Positions 18,806-27,911 of a DNA stretch of 64,000 nt are shown here, one piece after another. A model generated the notes under the pieces. It saw nothing but the letters and a program-made list of their open reading frames with translations, searched no databases and was not told the DNA's origin. The first letter of the stretch is position 1. Each line of letters begins with the position of its first letter. This stretch comes from an uncultured Lachnospiraceae bacterium. Lineage in GTDB: Bacteria; Bacillota; Clostridia; Lachnospirales; Lachnospiraceae. The stretch lies in the NCBI GenBank assembly GCA_951800145.1, contig CATOJE010000004.1:1-64000 (forward strand). The letters are read 5' to 3'. Position numbers and translations under genes: made by a program.

Positions 18806-19852
18806 CTACGCATTCATTACAGAGGAGAGGATTTTCTCCGGCTCCAGCCCATAGCGAATGCTTTCTATAATATGGATAATCCGGGTAATTTCCAGCTCCT
18901 TAAAATAAAGATAGGAATTAACCGTGGCGATGGAATAAGGATCCCGCCTTTCTGTCAGCTTGTGAATCCGATCAAGCACTTGCTCTGTCAAAGCTTCCGG
19001 ATCCGGCTTCCAGTTGGCAGACATAAGATTCCGATTACCATAGTAGGTAGTACTTAAAAGATTATAAAATTTTTCTACAGAGCCGGCGCTGGCCAGAGCG
19101 GAAACCTGCTCTGCCTTCAAACGATGAAAGATAGGGATCAATAATGCGCAGATCTCCGAGGGGGCCATGTGATAATATTGAATACAGCGGTATATCCACT
19201 GAAGGTTCAGCATATCCAAGCGCTCCCCAAAGCATTGGGTTAAGGCTTCCCGCTCCTGACGCTTTAATTTCTTGTCCTTGATTTTCCACATGGTATGAAA
19301 ATAAATCATATCCAGGCTCATCTCATAATCAAACAGGGTAATGCCTTCCTGGCGGTTTAACCGGGTAAGCGCAGCATAATAGGGAGAGCCGGCCAGGCTT
19401 TCAGTAAATTCCTCCAGGCCCTTTGCTGTAGAAAGCTTGATGAAATCCAGCTTGGAGTGGCGTTCAAAAAAATCCTGGAACAGAGCCAGATTTAAATCCA
19501 CAGGTACCTGCCGGATTACGCCCCTCAGGCAGCGCTTTAGGGCAGAGATCTCATAATGCATAAAGTAGAGATCCAAAAACTTCCGCTGAGGCAGAGTTGA
19601 AAAGCGGTAAAGCTTGGAGAAATCATGATACTTAGACTGAAGAAGAAGCTCTTCGATCTGGGAACGGTGCAGCTGGCTTTCATCCGTACCGGAAAGAAAA
19701 GGGCCATAGGCAGGAAGTCTTCTCAAGTAATCTACGGCTCCGGGCACAGAATCCAGGGAGGCCAGCTCCCGATACTGGAAGCTTTTAATCAGCCGGCGTT
19801 TCATAGCACGGACCTTTGTGGTCAGGCCGCTGTAGGTTAACAAGCCTTCCAT
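18806..19852 (-). CDS. atpC (V-type): V-type ATP synthase subunit C
   Basis: 348 aa; V0D/AC39-like helical protein, operon context. Confidence 0.88.
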   Translation of the reverse strand: MEGLLTYSGLTTKVRAMKRRLIKSFQYRELASLDSVPGAVDYLRRLPAYGPFLSGTDESQLHRSQIEELLLQSKYHDFSKLYRFSTLPQRKFLDLYFMHYEISALKRCLRGVIRQVPVDLNLALFQDFFERHSKLDFIKLSTAKGLEEFTESLAGSPYYAALTRLNRQEGITLFDYEMSLDMIYFHTMWKIKDKKLKRQEREALTQCFGERLDMLNLQWIYRCIQYYHMAPSEICALLIPIFHRLKAEQVSALASAGSVEKFYNLLSTTYYGNRNLMSANWKPDPEALTEQVLDRIHKLTERRDPYSIATVNSYLYFKELEITRIIHIIESIRYGLEPEKILSSVMNA

Positions 19853-19856
19853 GGTA

Positions 19857-20168
19857 TCACTCCTTTATGATTTGGTCGAATATACTGGCTGCAAGCGCAT
19901 TATGACAGGTTTGATAAACATTATCCAAAAGGGAGAGGGTCTGTGCTGCTTCGTTTCGCTGTTCCTTCAGCTTTTCCTCCAAATCCAATTTCATTTCTTG
20001 GCGCAGCTGTTGGATATGGTGATCTGTCTCTTTTTCCAGATCTCGGTCGAATTCCGCCCGCTCCTTTTTAATCTTTTCTGCAATGCCGGATTTTTTTTCG
20101 TCCATGCCATTAATTACAGAAGATGCGGCGGCTTCGATCTCAGATATTTTGTTAATCAGATGTTCCAT
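19857..20168 (-). CDS. V-type ATP synthase subunit G/H (peripheral stalk)
   Basis: About 103 aa coiled-coil from MEHLINKISEIEAAA; AGGAGG RBS; first gene of operon. Confidence 0.75.
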   Translation of the reverse strand: MEHLINKISEIEAAASSVINGMDEKKSGIAEKIKKERAEFDRDLEKETDHHIQQLRQEMKLDLEEKLKEQRNEAAQTLSLLDNVYQTCHNALAASIFDQIIKE

Positions 20169-20357
20169 GGCAGTCCTCCTTTTGTTACGATTCACACGCG
20201 GTACAGTCGTTTTTTTTCCCTGATTTGTGTGTTAAATCCACGAATTATCATACTACAAAGACAGGAAAAAAAGCCACGGCAGAAATCACAAGAAATTTTA
20301 TTAAAATGGAGAAATATTGGTCGTAATCTACAACAAAAAAGGGATGTTAAAACTTTG

Positions 20358-20386
20358 TAAAAAAACGCCGGCACAGATGGCCGGCG
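20358..20386 (-). terminator. Intrinsic terminator downstream of SH3-domain gene
   Basis: Minus strand CGCCGGC-CATCTGT-GCCGGCG-TTTTTTT. Confidence 0.85.
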
Positions 20387-20403
20387 CAAAGCATTCCAAC
20401 AGG

Positions 20404-21246
20404 TTATTGTGTAATGTAAGCAGTGGCAACATAGGCGTCTTGCCCCTCATAATTGATAATTGTCCACTGTGAATCATAGATGCCAGTTACAGTAACCTCA
20501 GTGCCTGGCCCAAGCTGCACAAGGATTCGGGCGTCCGTGGAGGGTTCCTTGCGAACATTCAGCGTGGAGGTGGTTCGGTAAACCGCTGTGGAGGAGGTTT
20601 CCGGAGGAAGGGTCTCCGTTTCCGGAGGCGTGGTCTCAGGAATATCCACAGAGGAGGGCTCGGTTACAGACTCTATGGGGGCGCTGGTTTCCGGCATGGT
20701 TTCCTTTTCCTTATCTTTATCCGGAAGAATGGCGCGGATAATGAAAATCAGCAGAATCACACAGATCACTGGAACCAGAATCCGAAGAAAATCCTCCACC
20801 GGGGACTTCCGCCGCTTCCTTCTCCGGTTCCCGCCAGAGGGCCTTCCTGATTTAGGCCTGGGCGGGGGGGATGCAGGGGGCCTGCGGCGCTTTTGCATAT
20901 ATTCATTGGCAAAGGAGTAGGCCTCCTGAGTCAGAAGCTGACAGGTTAAACTGGCATCGGAAGGGCTGTCATTCCCTTCATGGACTGCTTTATTCCCTAA
21001 AATTCGGATTTTGTGATAATTATCTCTGGTTGCCCGGGTGATCCACTGTCCCTCAAAAAGCTGGTCAATCAAATCCGAAAGATCCCCATCCAGAATACAG
21101 GCCCTCTCGCCCATGGTTTTAATCATGTACTCTAATGTTTGCCGGGCTTTTACCATAGCCAGGTTATATTGTCTTTGGCCAATCAGCCGTTCAGTTTCTT
21201 TTACACCCTGCTGGATTTTTTGCCAGGTGCTTGCAATGTCCGCCAT
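20404..21246 (-). CDS. DUF4145-like domain plus TM plus bacterial SH3 domain protein
   Basis: 280 aa; N-terminal ARQTLEYMIKTMGE...DLIDQLFE, TM ILVPVICVILLIFIIRAIL, C-terminal TSTLNVRKEPSTDARILVQLGPGTEVTVTG. Confidence 0.75.
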   Translation of the reverse strand: MADIASTWQKIQQGVKETERLIGQRQYNLAMVKARQTLEYMIKTMGERACILDGDLSDLIDQLFEGQWITRATRDNYHKIRILGNKAVHEGNDSPSDASLTCQLLTQEAYSFANEYMQKRRRPPASPPPRPKSGRPSGGNRRRKRRKSPVEDFLRILVPVICVILLIFIIRAILPDKDKEKETMPETSAPIESVTEPSSVDIPETTPPETETLPPETSSTAVYRTTSTLNVRKEPSTDARILVQLGPGTEVTVTGIYDSQWTIINYEGQDAYVATAYITQ

Positions 21247-21435
21247 AACAGGCCCTCCTTATGCGTTCATTTTCCGACTATATATTCCCTATTATACATA
21301 ATATCGACAAAATGTGCACCTGGTTTTATATATGTTTTTCTGAATATTGCAAAGTTTTCTCAGGAATGCTATAATTTTTGGCATAAATTAGGGATAAAAT
21401 CCAGAAATGCGGCCTGAGAATGGAGGAATTTCACG

Positions 21436-22104
21436 ATGAGACTGCGCCATATACCAGGAGCAGAAGAAAAAATCGCAGAGAGCCCCTTTGTGGTGCAGGA
21501 GCCCCGGATGGAGAAGGGGCTATGGGGGAAGCGATTCAGGAATAAGAACCCCATCGAGATCGAGGTGGGTATGGGGAAGGGCAGATTTATTATGGAGTTA
21601 GCCCGGAGGCATCCGGAACGGAATTTTATCGGGATTGAACGTTACTCCAGCGTTTTGCTGAGAGGCCTGGAAAAGAGAGAGCAGCTGGAATTATCGAATA
21701 TTTGGTTTCTGTGCATCGACGCTAAGGACTTGTGCGAGTTTTTTGCACCAGGAGAGGTATCCAGGATTTATCTGAATTTCTCAGACCCGTGGCCAAAGGA
21801 TCGCCACGCCAAGCGGCGCCTTACCTCAGCTGAATTTATGAAGGTTTATGAACAGATTTTAAAGCCCGGGGGAAGCTTAGAGTTTAAGACGGATAACCGG
21901 GGACTGTTCGAATATTCCATGGAATCTATCCCCTCTTCCGGATGGAGAATTCAGGAATTCACCTATGACCTCCATCATTCTGCTATGGCAGAGGGGAATG
22001 TAATGACTGAATATGAGGAGAAATTTGCCGAAAAGGGGAACCCTATCTGTAAACTGACGGCGGTTCCGCAAAATTTACTTCAAAATTCTGAAAAACGCTC
22101 ATAA
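21436..22104 (+). CDS. trmB: tRNA (guanine-N7-)-methyltransferase
   Basis: 222 aa; IEIEVGMGKGRFIMELARRHPERNFIGIERYSSVL and NFSDPWPKDRHAKRRL. Confidence 0.97.
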   Translation: MRLRHIPGAEEKIAESPFVVQEPRMEKGLWGKRFRNKNPIEIEVGMGKGRFIMELARRHPERNFIGIERYSSVLLRGLEKREQLELSNIWFLCIDAKDLCEFFAPGEVSRIYLNFSDPWPKDRHAKRRLTSAEFMKVYEQILKPGGSLEFKTDNRGLFEYSMESIPSSGWRIQEFTYDLHHSAMAEGNVMTEYEEKFAEKGNPICKLTAVPQNLLQNSEKRS

Positions 22105-22134
22105 AATAGAAAAAAGATAACAGGCGGATAGAGA

Positions 22135-22290
22135 ATGAGTGTTTCGGATAAAATAAAAAAGAATCTGAGCAAGAAGCTGAATGGAAACCAGGATCTGAAT
22201 CGGGAAGTGCTCCGATGGAAGAAATCATTGCTGGAGATAAACCATCTGCTGAACGGCGGAGGAGAGAAAAAGAAAGAAACTAAGGACTGA
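22135..22290 (+). CDS. Small basic protein, 51 aa, unknown function
   Basis: MSVSDKIKKNLSKKLNGNQDLNREVLRWKKSLLEINHLLNGGGEKKKETKD*; sits between trmB and trxA; below the track cutoff. Confidence 0.55.
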   Translation: MSVSDKIKKNLSKKLNGNQDLNREVLRWKKSLLEINHLLNGGGEKKKETKD

Positions 22291-22302
22291 GGAGGGAAAA
22301 CG

Positions 22303-22620
22303 ATGGTAGAGAAAATTACCGGCGAAAATTTTGATGAGAAGGTGCTGAAGGCCGAAGGCCCGGTTTTAGTGGACTTTTATGCAGACTGGTGCGGCCCCTG
22401 TAAGATGTTGGCGCCGGTGGTGGAAGCTGCGGCAGAGGAGTTCTCAGGAAGACTTACCGTAGGAAAGCTGAATATCGATGAAAATGCTCCCATGGCAGAC
22501 CGGTATGGGGTGATGAGCATCCCCACCTTAATCTTTTTTAAAGACGGGAAGGAGGAGAACCGCTTGGTAGGCCTCCAGTCAAGGGAAGGGATTCACAGAG
22601 TAATTCAGACAATTTTGTAA
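22303..22620 (+). CDS. trxA: Thioredoxin
   Basis: 105 aa; VDFYADWCGPCKMLAP active site. Confidence 0.97.
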   Translation: MVEKITGENFDEKVLKAEGPVLVDFYADWCGPCKMLAPVVEAAAEEFSGRLTVGKLNIDENAPMADRYGVMSIPTLIFFKDGKEENRLVGLQSREGIHRVIQTIL

Positions 22621-22673
22621 GAGAAAGTGACGGAAATTTGTAATAATTGCAATAACATGAAAAATTTTATAAA

Positions 22674-22708
22674 AAGGGGTTGACTTTTTCAACCCCTTGC
22701 TGTAGAAT
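22674..22708 (+). promoter_or_regulatory. tRNA-Lys promoter overlapping a trxA-distal hairpin
   Basis: Stem AAGGGGTTGA-CTTTT-TCAACCCCTT; -35 TTGACT (22680-22685) N17 -10 TAGAAT (22703-22708). Confidence 0.7.
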
Positions 22709-22751
22709 AGCAGATGTTCCGGTCGAAACATAGTAACAGCCGGGAAGAAAA

Positions 22752-22824
22752 GCGCCTTTAGCTCAGTTGGTAGAGCAGTAGACTCTTAATCTATTTGTCC
22801 AGGGTTCGAGTCCCTGAAGGCGCA
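22752..22824 (+). tRNA. tRNA-Lys (anticodon CTT)
   Basis: 73-nt cloverleaf folded by hand; GCGCCTT/AAGGCGC acceptor, anticodon loop CTCTTAA, T loop TTCGAGT; CCA not encoded. Confidence 0.93.
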
Positions 22825-22829
22825 GCAAA

Positions 22830-22878
22830 AAGTTCCGATCTTGCAGAGATTAGCTGCGGGGTTGGGGCTTTTTTTGTT
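22830..22878 (+). terminator. Intrinsic terminator downstream of tRNA-Lys
   Basis: CCGATCTTGCAG-AGATTAG-CTGCGGGGTTGG (with G:U pairs) then GGGCTTTTTTT. Confidence 0.65.
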
Positions 22879-22973
22879 TTGAAAAGCAATTTGAAAATAT
22901 ATGAATAGGCGCAGATTTCTCTGCGCCTTATTCTTGCGGTTCCCGATTGCTATTTTACGATTATTAGAACGAA

Positions 22974-24617
22974 TTATCCGAAGATTCTCCAGGCACAGAT
23001 AAAGTTATTCGCCCACCAGGAGCCAAGGGCATGATGGATAACCCGTCCGTTGGAGGAGGAGGCGTCAATTACCGTTCCGCCGCCGGCGGCGATTCCCACA
23101 TGTCCGGTTACAACCACAATATCTCCTGCCTGAATGTCAGAGAAGTTATTAATCCGGGTATAACGTCCTACATTCCTCCATCCGGAGGAGGTGATGTAGC
23201 TTTGGCTGACACCTACCTGGTTGAGGCACCAGTAAACAAAACCGGAGCAGTCAAAGGAATTTGGTCCCTTGGCGCCCCATACATAGGGACACCCCAGCTT
23301 TGACTGGGCTACAGCGATGAGGGAGCCTACGCCTCCTGACATGTGCACTGTGCCAGCTGCAGAGCCACCGGATGAGGATCCGCCAGAGGAGGAGCCGGCA
23401 GAGCTGCCGCCGGATGAGGAGCCGCCGGAAGAAGGCCTGGAGCTGCTTCCGCCCGAGGTGGTCCGACTGGAATTAGCAGGCGCTTTCTTTACATCATCCC
23501 CGGTAAGCTTTGCCATAGTCATGGCTCCAACCGTACCGTCGGAGGAAAGGCCATTTTGAGTCTGGAAGGACTTTACCGCCTTTTCGGTAACCTCGCCAAA
23601 ATAGCCGGTAACATTGGCAGAATTTAAATATCCGTATTTGCTTAATAATTTCTGTATGTTGGAGACGGTATTTCCTTCATCGCCCAGACGCAGACCCATG
23701 GGCTTTGCCTCCGAGCTGTTTAAGACCATCCTGGTGCCGGGGCCTAAGTAGCCGTCTACGATCTGGTCATTCCGGGCCTGGAACTGCTTTACTGCCTCCA
23801 CCGTATCTTCTCCGTAGGCGCCGTCGGGATCCGAGAGAAGGTAGCCTAGGATTTTTAAACGCTGCTGGCTGGCCAGCACCACATCGCTCTTTTCACCCAG
23901 GGCCAGAAAGTTTGCTTTGATTTCATCTGAGTAAAGCAGCTCTAAGGTTTGCTGGCCCACCTTTCCATCCTGGCTCAGGCCATTGACCTCCTGAAGCTTT
24001 AAGATGGCGGCTTCTGTGGAGTCCCCGAACATGCCGGTTAATAAGTCCTCAGAGGCCAGATAGCCCAGATCGTAAAGGCGGCTTTGAATCCGGCTGATGT
24101 CATCGCCCTCGTCGCCCTTTTGGGCAGCGTAATGCTTGGCGTCCGGGGACATAATCGCCTCATAGGTAGAGCCTCCTACGATACCGTCCTGGGCCAGATC
24201 ATTCTGCCGCTGAAAGATCTTAACTGCGCGCTCGGTCTGGGTGCCGAAATATTCTGTAGGTTCATCATAGTCCATAAATCCCAGGTTCATCAGCTGTTCC
24301 TGTAATTGGTATACCACAGGATGGCTTTCCCCTACCCGCAAAAACTCCGGCATGGGAACAGCCTCCGGCACAGTAACCTGAAGCTCCGGCAGGATTTGCC
24401 CTCTGGGGCTTAAAGGGGGAATGGTCTCCGGCGCTGTGGTAACCACGATTTCCAGAGGGGCCTCCTCTGTGGAGGCTTGCGCTTCCTCGGACGAGGGGAG
24501 GGACTGGGAGGTGGGAGCCGGTTTCTGACAGCCAGTGGTGAGAATCCCGCAGAGGGCGGCGGCCATAGCGAGACGGTGAAATCGGATCGATCTATTCTTA
24601 TGTGTGGTGAGCTTCAT
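22974..24617 (-). CDS. Cell-wall hydrolase: lipoprotein signal, four peptidoglycan-binding (PG_binding_1) repeats, Ser/Gly linker, NlpC/P60
   Basis: 547 aa; ALCGILTTGCQ lipobox-like, repeated VKIFQRQNDLAQDGIVG / LKLQEVNGLSQDGKVG units, C-terminal CPYVWGAKGPNSFDCSGFVYW. Confidence 0.92.
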   Translation of the reverse strand: MKLTTHKNRSIRFHRLAMAAALCGILTTGCQKPAPTSQSLPSSEEAQASTEEAPLEIVVTTAPETIPPLSPRGQILPELQVTVPEAVPMPEFLRVGESHPVVYQLQEQLMNLGFMDYDEPTEYFGTQTERAVKIFQRQNDLAQDGIVGGSTYEAIMSPDAKHYAAQKGDEGDDISRIQSRLYDLGYLASEDLLTGMFGDSTEAAILKLQEVNGLSQDGKVGQQTLELLYSDEIKANFLALGEKSDVVLASQQRLKILGYLLSDPDGAYGEDTVEAVKQFQARNDQIVDGYLGPGTRMVLNSSEAKPMGLRLGDEGNTVSNIQKLLSKYGYLNSANVTGYFGEVTEKAVKSFQTQNGLSSDGTVGAMTMAKLTGDDVKKAPANSSRTTSGGSSSRPSSGGSSSGGSSAGSSSGGSSSGGSAAGTVHMSGGVGSLIAVAQSKLGCPYVWGAKGPNSFDCSGFVYWCLNQVGVSQSYITSSGWRNVGRYTRINNFSDIQAGDIVVVTGHVGIAAGGGTVIDASSSNGRVIHHALGSWWANNFICAWRIFG

Positions 24618-24645
24618 AAAAAATGTCCTTTCTTTTGTTTGCGTC

Positions 24646-26982
24646 TTATTCTAGCATATCTTGAGGCGGATTTCCACTATTTGTGTCCTTTTTCACCGGG
24701 AATGTTACATAAACCTTAAATAAATCTCCGTCAATCACTATTTCAAAGGTTCCATTTTGAAGCTGAGTCAGGCTCTGGGCAATGGAAAGCCCCAGGCCGC
24801 TGCCCTCTGTGGCGCGGGACACGTCCCCGCGGACAAAGCGTTCCGTCAGCTCGCTGCTTGAGATATTTAAAGGGTGCTCTGAGATATTCTTAATGGTAAA
24901 AATTACCACATCCTGCTTTGGGGTAATGTCAACATAAATTCTGCTGTGCTCCATGGCATATTTAAAGGCGTTGTTGTACAGGTTTTCCAGAACCCGCCAG
25001 AGGCGCCGGCCGTCCGCTTCGATCAGGATAGGGAAGGAAGGAAGGCGGCTGATAAGCTCCAGGTGCCTGAGGGCGAACTTCTCTTCAAATTCTCCATTGG
25101 TCTGGTTAATCAGCTCAACAAAGTCAATATCCGAGATCTCCAGCTTTAAATTTCCGGAGCTGGCCTTGGAGGCTTCCACCAGATCCTCCGTTAAGGTTTT
25201 CAGGCGCTGGGATTTCTGCTCCAGAATCTCCAGATAGCCCTGTACCCGCTCATTTTGAACCTGCTCCCGTTTAATTAAGTCCACATAATTGATAATGGAG
25301 GTGAGAGGAGTTTTTAAATCATGAGATACATTGGTAATCAAATCAGCTTTGAACCGCTCGCTCTTTATCTTCTCCTGGAGGGCAGAGTCCAGATTTTTTC
25401 CGATATGGTTAATATGGTCCGCTGTAATCTTCTGCTTGCCGCTGAACTCCTCTACATTTACACAATAGCTGATATCTCCGGAGGCGATATTTGCCACAGC
25501 CTGTGAGATCTTCATATTTTGGTTGGTCTTCTTAATTACCAGGTAAAAGCAGATTAGATCCATGAGAAACCACATCAGGATCAGAGCCGTAAACAGGAGC
25601 TGCTGGCGGAGGGTATCCATGGTAAAGAACAGGTAGATTGCCCCGCCTGTAAAGCTGATATTCAGAATCAAAAAGGCCAGGTACAAATATGCTGTACTCT
25701 GGGAGGAATGCTCCTGAGTAAAGTAATCCTGTATTTCCAAAAGGGCCTTCCGGGCCCAGCTTTTTTCCCACAGAGTCCCTGCCTTGTAGCGCCGGAGAAG
25801 ACTGAAAAAGCAAAGCAGGGCGGTGAGGTAAATGACGATCCAGGTAGCCAGGATCTCCACAAAGTACCAGTTGCTTTGGGAAACAACCAAATGGATAATC
25901 CGGAAGCCGATCATCCGCATCACATAGCATAAAATCCCGCCAAGGAGAAAGGACAGCAGAATGCAGGATTCTGCCCGCATCTGGTCAAAGGGACAAAGAT
26001 GTATCTGGCTTTGATCCTTGCTGGTGTATCCGGAAACCAGCATTAAGTACAGCAGGGAGAACAAACAGCCCAGGATCCCAAACCCCAGAAATACCAGTCC
26101 GTAAATGGTCCACTTACGCATGTTCTCATAATTCGAAGCCTCCTGGGTATAAACATCCACATGAGGAAAATTCGTGTCCACAGACAGGATGAAGTGGCGG
26201 AAGGTCTGATCATAAAAGCGGGTATTGCTTACCAGCTCCTGGATATAGCTAGGAACCTGCAGCATATTGGTTTCCACATGAAGCTCATCCATAGAATATT
26301 CTGCGTACAGTCCCATATGCTTGAGCTTTTCCCAGGATGGAATGGAGACATTGGTGTAGGTCATAATGTCGCCTGGAAGCATGTTATTTTCATTGTCGCA
26401 GGTAAGCTGGAAGGAGAGGTTCGAGGGAGCAAGAATCATGTTATAGTGGACATAGCAGTACCGGCTGAAGCTGCCTAATGCCTCATAGCACAGCTCCTTC
26501 ATCTTCCCATAGGCTTGCCCCGGCTCTGTATAAACCGGATCCGGGTCATAGGATTTATATTCCACCAGGAGAGGCTCCTCCTCCTTAAGCCCCCGATCTG
26601 GAGCAATCACACGAATATTCCAGTCGTCCTCCAGGAAATAACCATAGGATTCTCCTACCTCGATCACATCGGCCAAGGTGTAATCCACAGATTCATTGGG
26701 GCCATAGCTGATGGTAAGGACCACCTTTTCCATATCCAGCTCCCCGTCTGTCTCAAAGGCATCCCGGAGCCTGGCATAATCAAAGATGGCGGTGATATCC
26801 GACTTCAGCTGATTATAGAAAAGATCCGACTGAATATAGGTTTCACTTTGCACCCAGGTAATACCCCGGCCAAAGTTGGAGTGAATAAAAAGGATGGCAA
26901 TGCTTATGACAATCAGGCCAAGGCAGATCAGGTGGAAAAACCCGGCCAATGCCTTAAGGAAGCGGGTTAAATTTGGTTTCAT
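24646..26982 (-). CDS. Membrane sensor histidine kinase
   Basis: 778 aa; NVSHDLKTPLTSIINYVDL H-box, GSGLGLSIAQSL. Confidence 0.93.
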   Translation of the reverse strand: MKPNLTRFLKALAGFFHLICLGLIVISIAILFIHSNFGRGITWVQSETYIQSDLFYNQLKSDITAIFDYARLRDAFETDGELDMEKVVLTISYGPNESVDYTLADVIEVGESYGYFLEDDWNIRVIAPDRGLKEEEPLLVEYKSYDPDPVYTEPGQAYGKMKELCYEALGSFSRYCYVHYNMILAPSNLSFQLTCDNENNMLPGDIMTYTNVSIPSWEKLKHMGLYAEYSMDELHVETNMLQVPSYIQELVSNTRFYDQTFRHFILSVDTNFPHVDVYTQEASNYENMRKWTIYGLVFLGFGILGCLFSLLYLMLVSGYTSKDQSQIHLCPFDQMRAESCILLSFLLGGILCYVMRMIGFRIIHLVVSQSNWYFVEILATWIVIYLTALLCFFSLLRRYKAGTLWEKSWARKALLEIQDYFTQEHSSQSTAYLYLAFLILNISFTGGAIYLFFTMDTLRQQLLFTALILMWFLMDLICFYLVIKKTNQNMKISQAVANIASGDISYCVNVEEFSGKQKITADHINHIGKNLDSALQEKIKSERFKADLITNVSHDLKTPLTSIINYVDLIKREQVQNERVQGYLEILEQKSQRLKTLTEDLVEASKASSGNLKLEISDIDFVELINQTNGEFEEKFALRHLELISRLPSFPILIEADGRRLWRVLENLYNNAFKYAMEHSRIYVDITPKQDVVIFTIKNISEHPLNISSSELTERFVRGDVSRATEGSGLGLSIAQSLTQLQNGTFEIVIDGDLFKVYVTFPVKKDTNSGNPPQDMLE

Positions 26983-26991
26983 GAACGTCTC

Positions 26992-27690
26992 CTATGACTG
27001 CTTTTCAATTTTATATCCCACGCCCCATACCACCTTTAAGTAACGGGGCTCCCTAGGATTGATCTCGATTTTTTCGCGGATATGGCGGATATGGACAGCC
27101 ACTGTATTATCCGCGCCGATGGCTTCCTCATTCCAGATCTGTTCGTATATTTCATCGATGGAAAATACCTTTCCCGCATTTTTCACCAGAAGAAGGAGGA
27201 TATTATATTCGATGGGAGTGAGCTTTATAGGGTCGCCATCTACCGTTACTTCTTTATTATCATCATTGATCTGCAGGCCGCCGCATTTATAAACCTGTCC
27301 CATAGCCTGCTGATTCAGATTCCCCAGCTGAGTATAACGCCTGAGCTGGGACTTTACCCGGGCCATCAGCTCTAAAGGATTAAAGGGCTTGGTGATATAA
27401 TCATCCGCGCCGATATTTAATCCCAGGATCTTATCCGTATCCTCGGATTTGGCAGAGAGGATGATAATAGGGATGCTGCTGGTCTCACGCACCTTTAAGG
27501 TGGTGCGGATTCCGTCCAGCCCCGGCATCATCACATCCAGAATCAAAAGATCTGCCTGATTCGTCTCCAGAAGCTTTAAGGCCTCAGAGCCGTCATAGGC
27601 TTTTATCACATGAAAGCCTTCACCGGTTAAATAAATATCGATTGCCTCTACAATTTGCTTGTCATCATCGCAAACCAGGATTGTAGCCAT
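26992..27690 (-). CDS. OmpR-family response regulator
   Basis: 232 aa; VCDDDKQIVEAI, LDVMMPGLDG, KPFNPLEL; winged helix. Confidence 0.95.
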   Translation of the reverse strand: MATILVCDDDKQIVEAIDIYLTGEGFHVIKAYDGSEALKLLETNQADLLILDVMMPGLDGIRTTLKVRETSSIPIIILSAKSEDTDKILGLNIGADDYITKPFNPLELMARVKSQLRRYTQLGNLNQQAMGQVYKCGGLQINDDNKEVTVDGDPIKLTPIEYNILLLLVKNAGKVFSIDEIYEQIWNEEAIGADNTVAVHIRHIREKIEINPREPRYLKVVWGVGYKIEKQS

Positions 27691-27911
27691 GAGAAAACCT
27701 CCTTAAATTTTCTTCAATTATACAACAGAATTTCTATCTGTGTTTATTACATTTTAATGAATTTTTTGTTACTGCCTTAAATGGGCGTCTCCGACAGCCA
27801 GATGGGGAACCAGAACCTGGTTTTTCGAAAGCGGAAGGCTTTAAAAATCCTGTAATGTGTAGTACAATAAGTGGAAAGAAGGCTGTGTGCTTCACAGGGG
27901 AGGTATGGTCC

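Noticed and set aside
22908-22927. GGCGCAGA-TTTC-TCTGCGCC hairpin as a separate regulatory RNA
   Set aside because: Most simply a weak terminator for the minus-strand NlpC/P60 gene; insufficient evidence for more.
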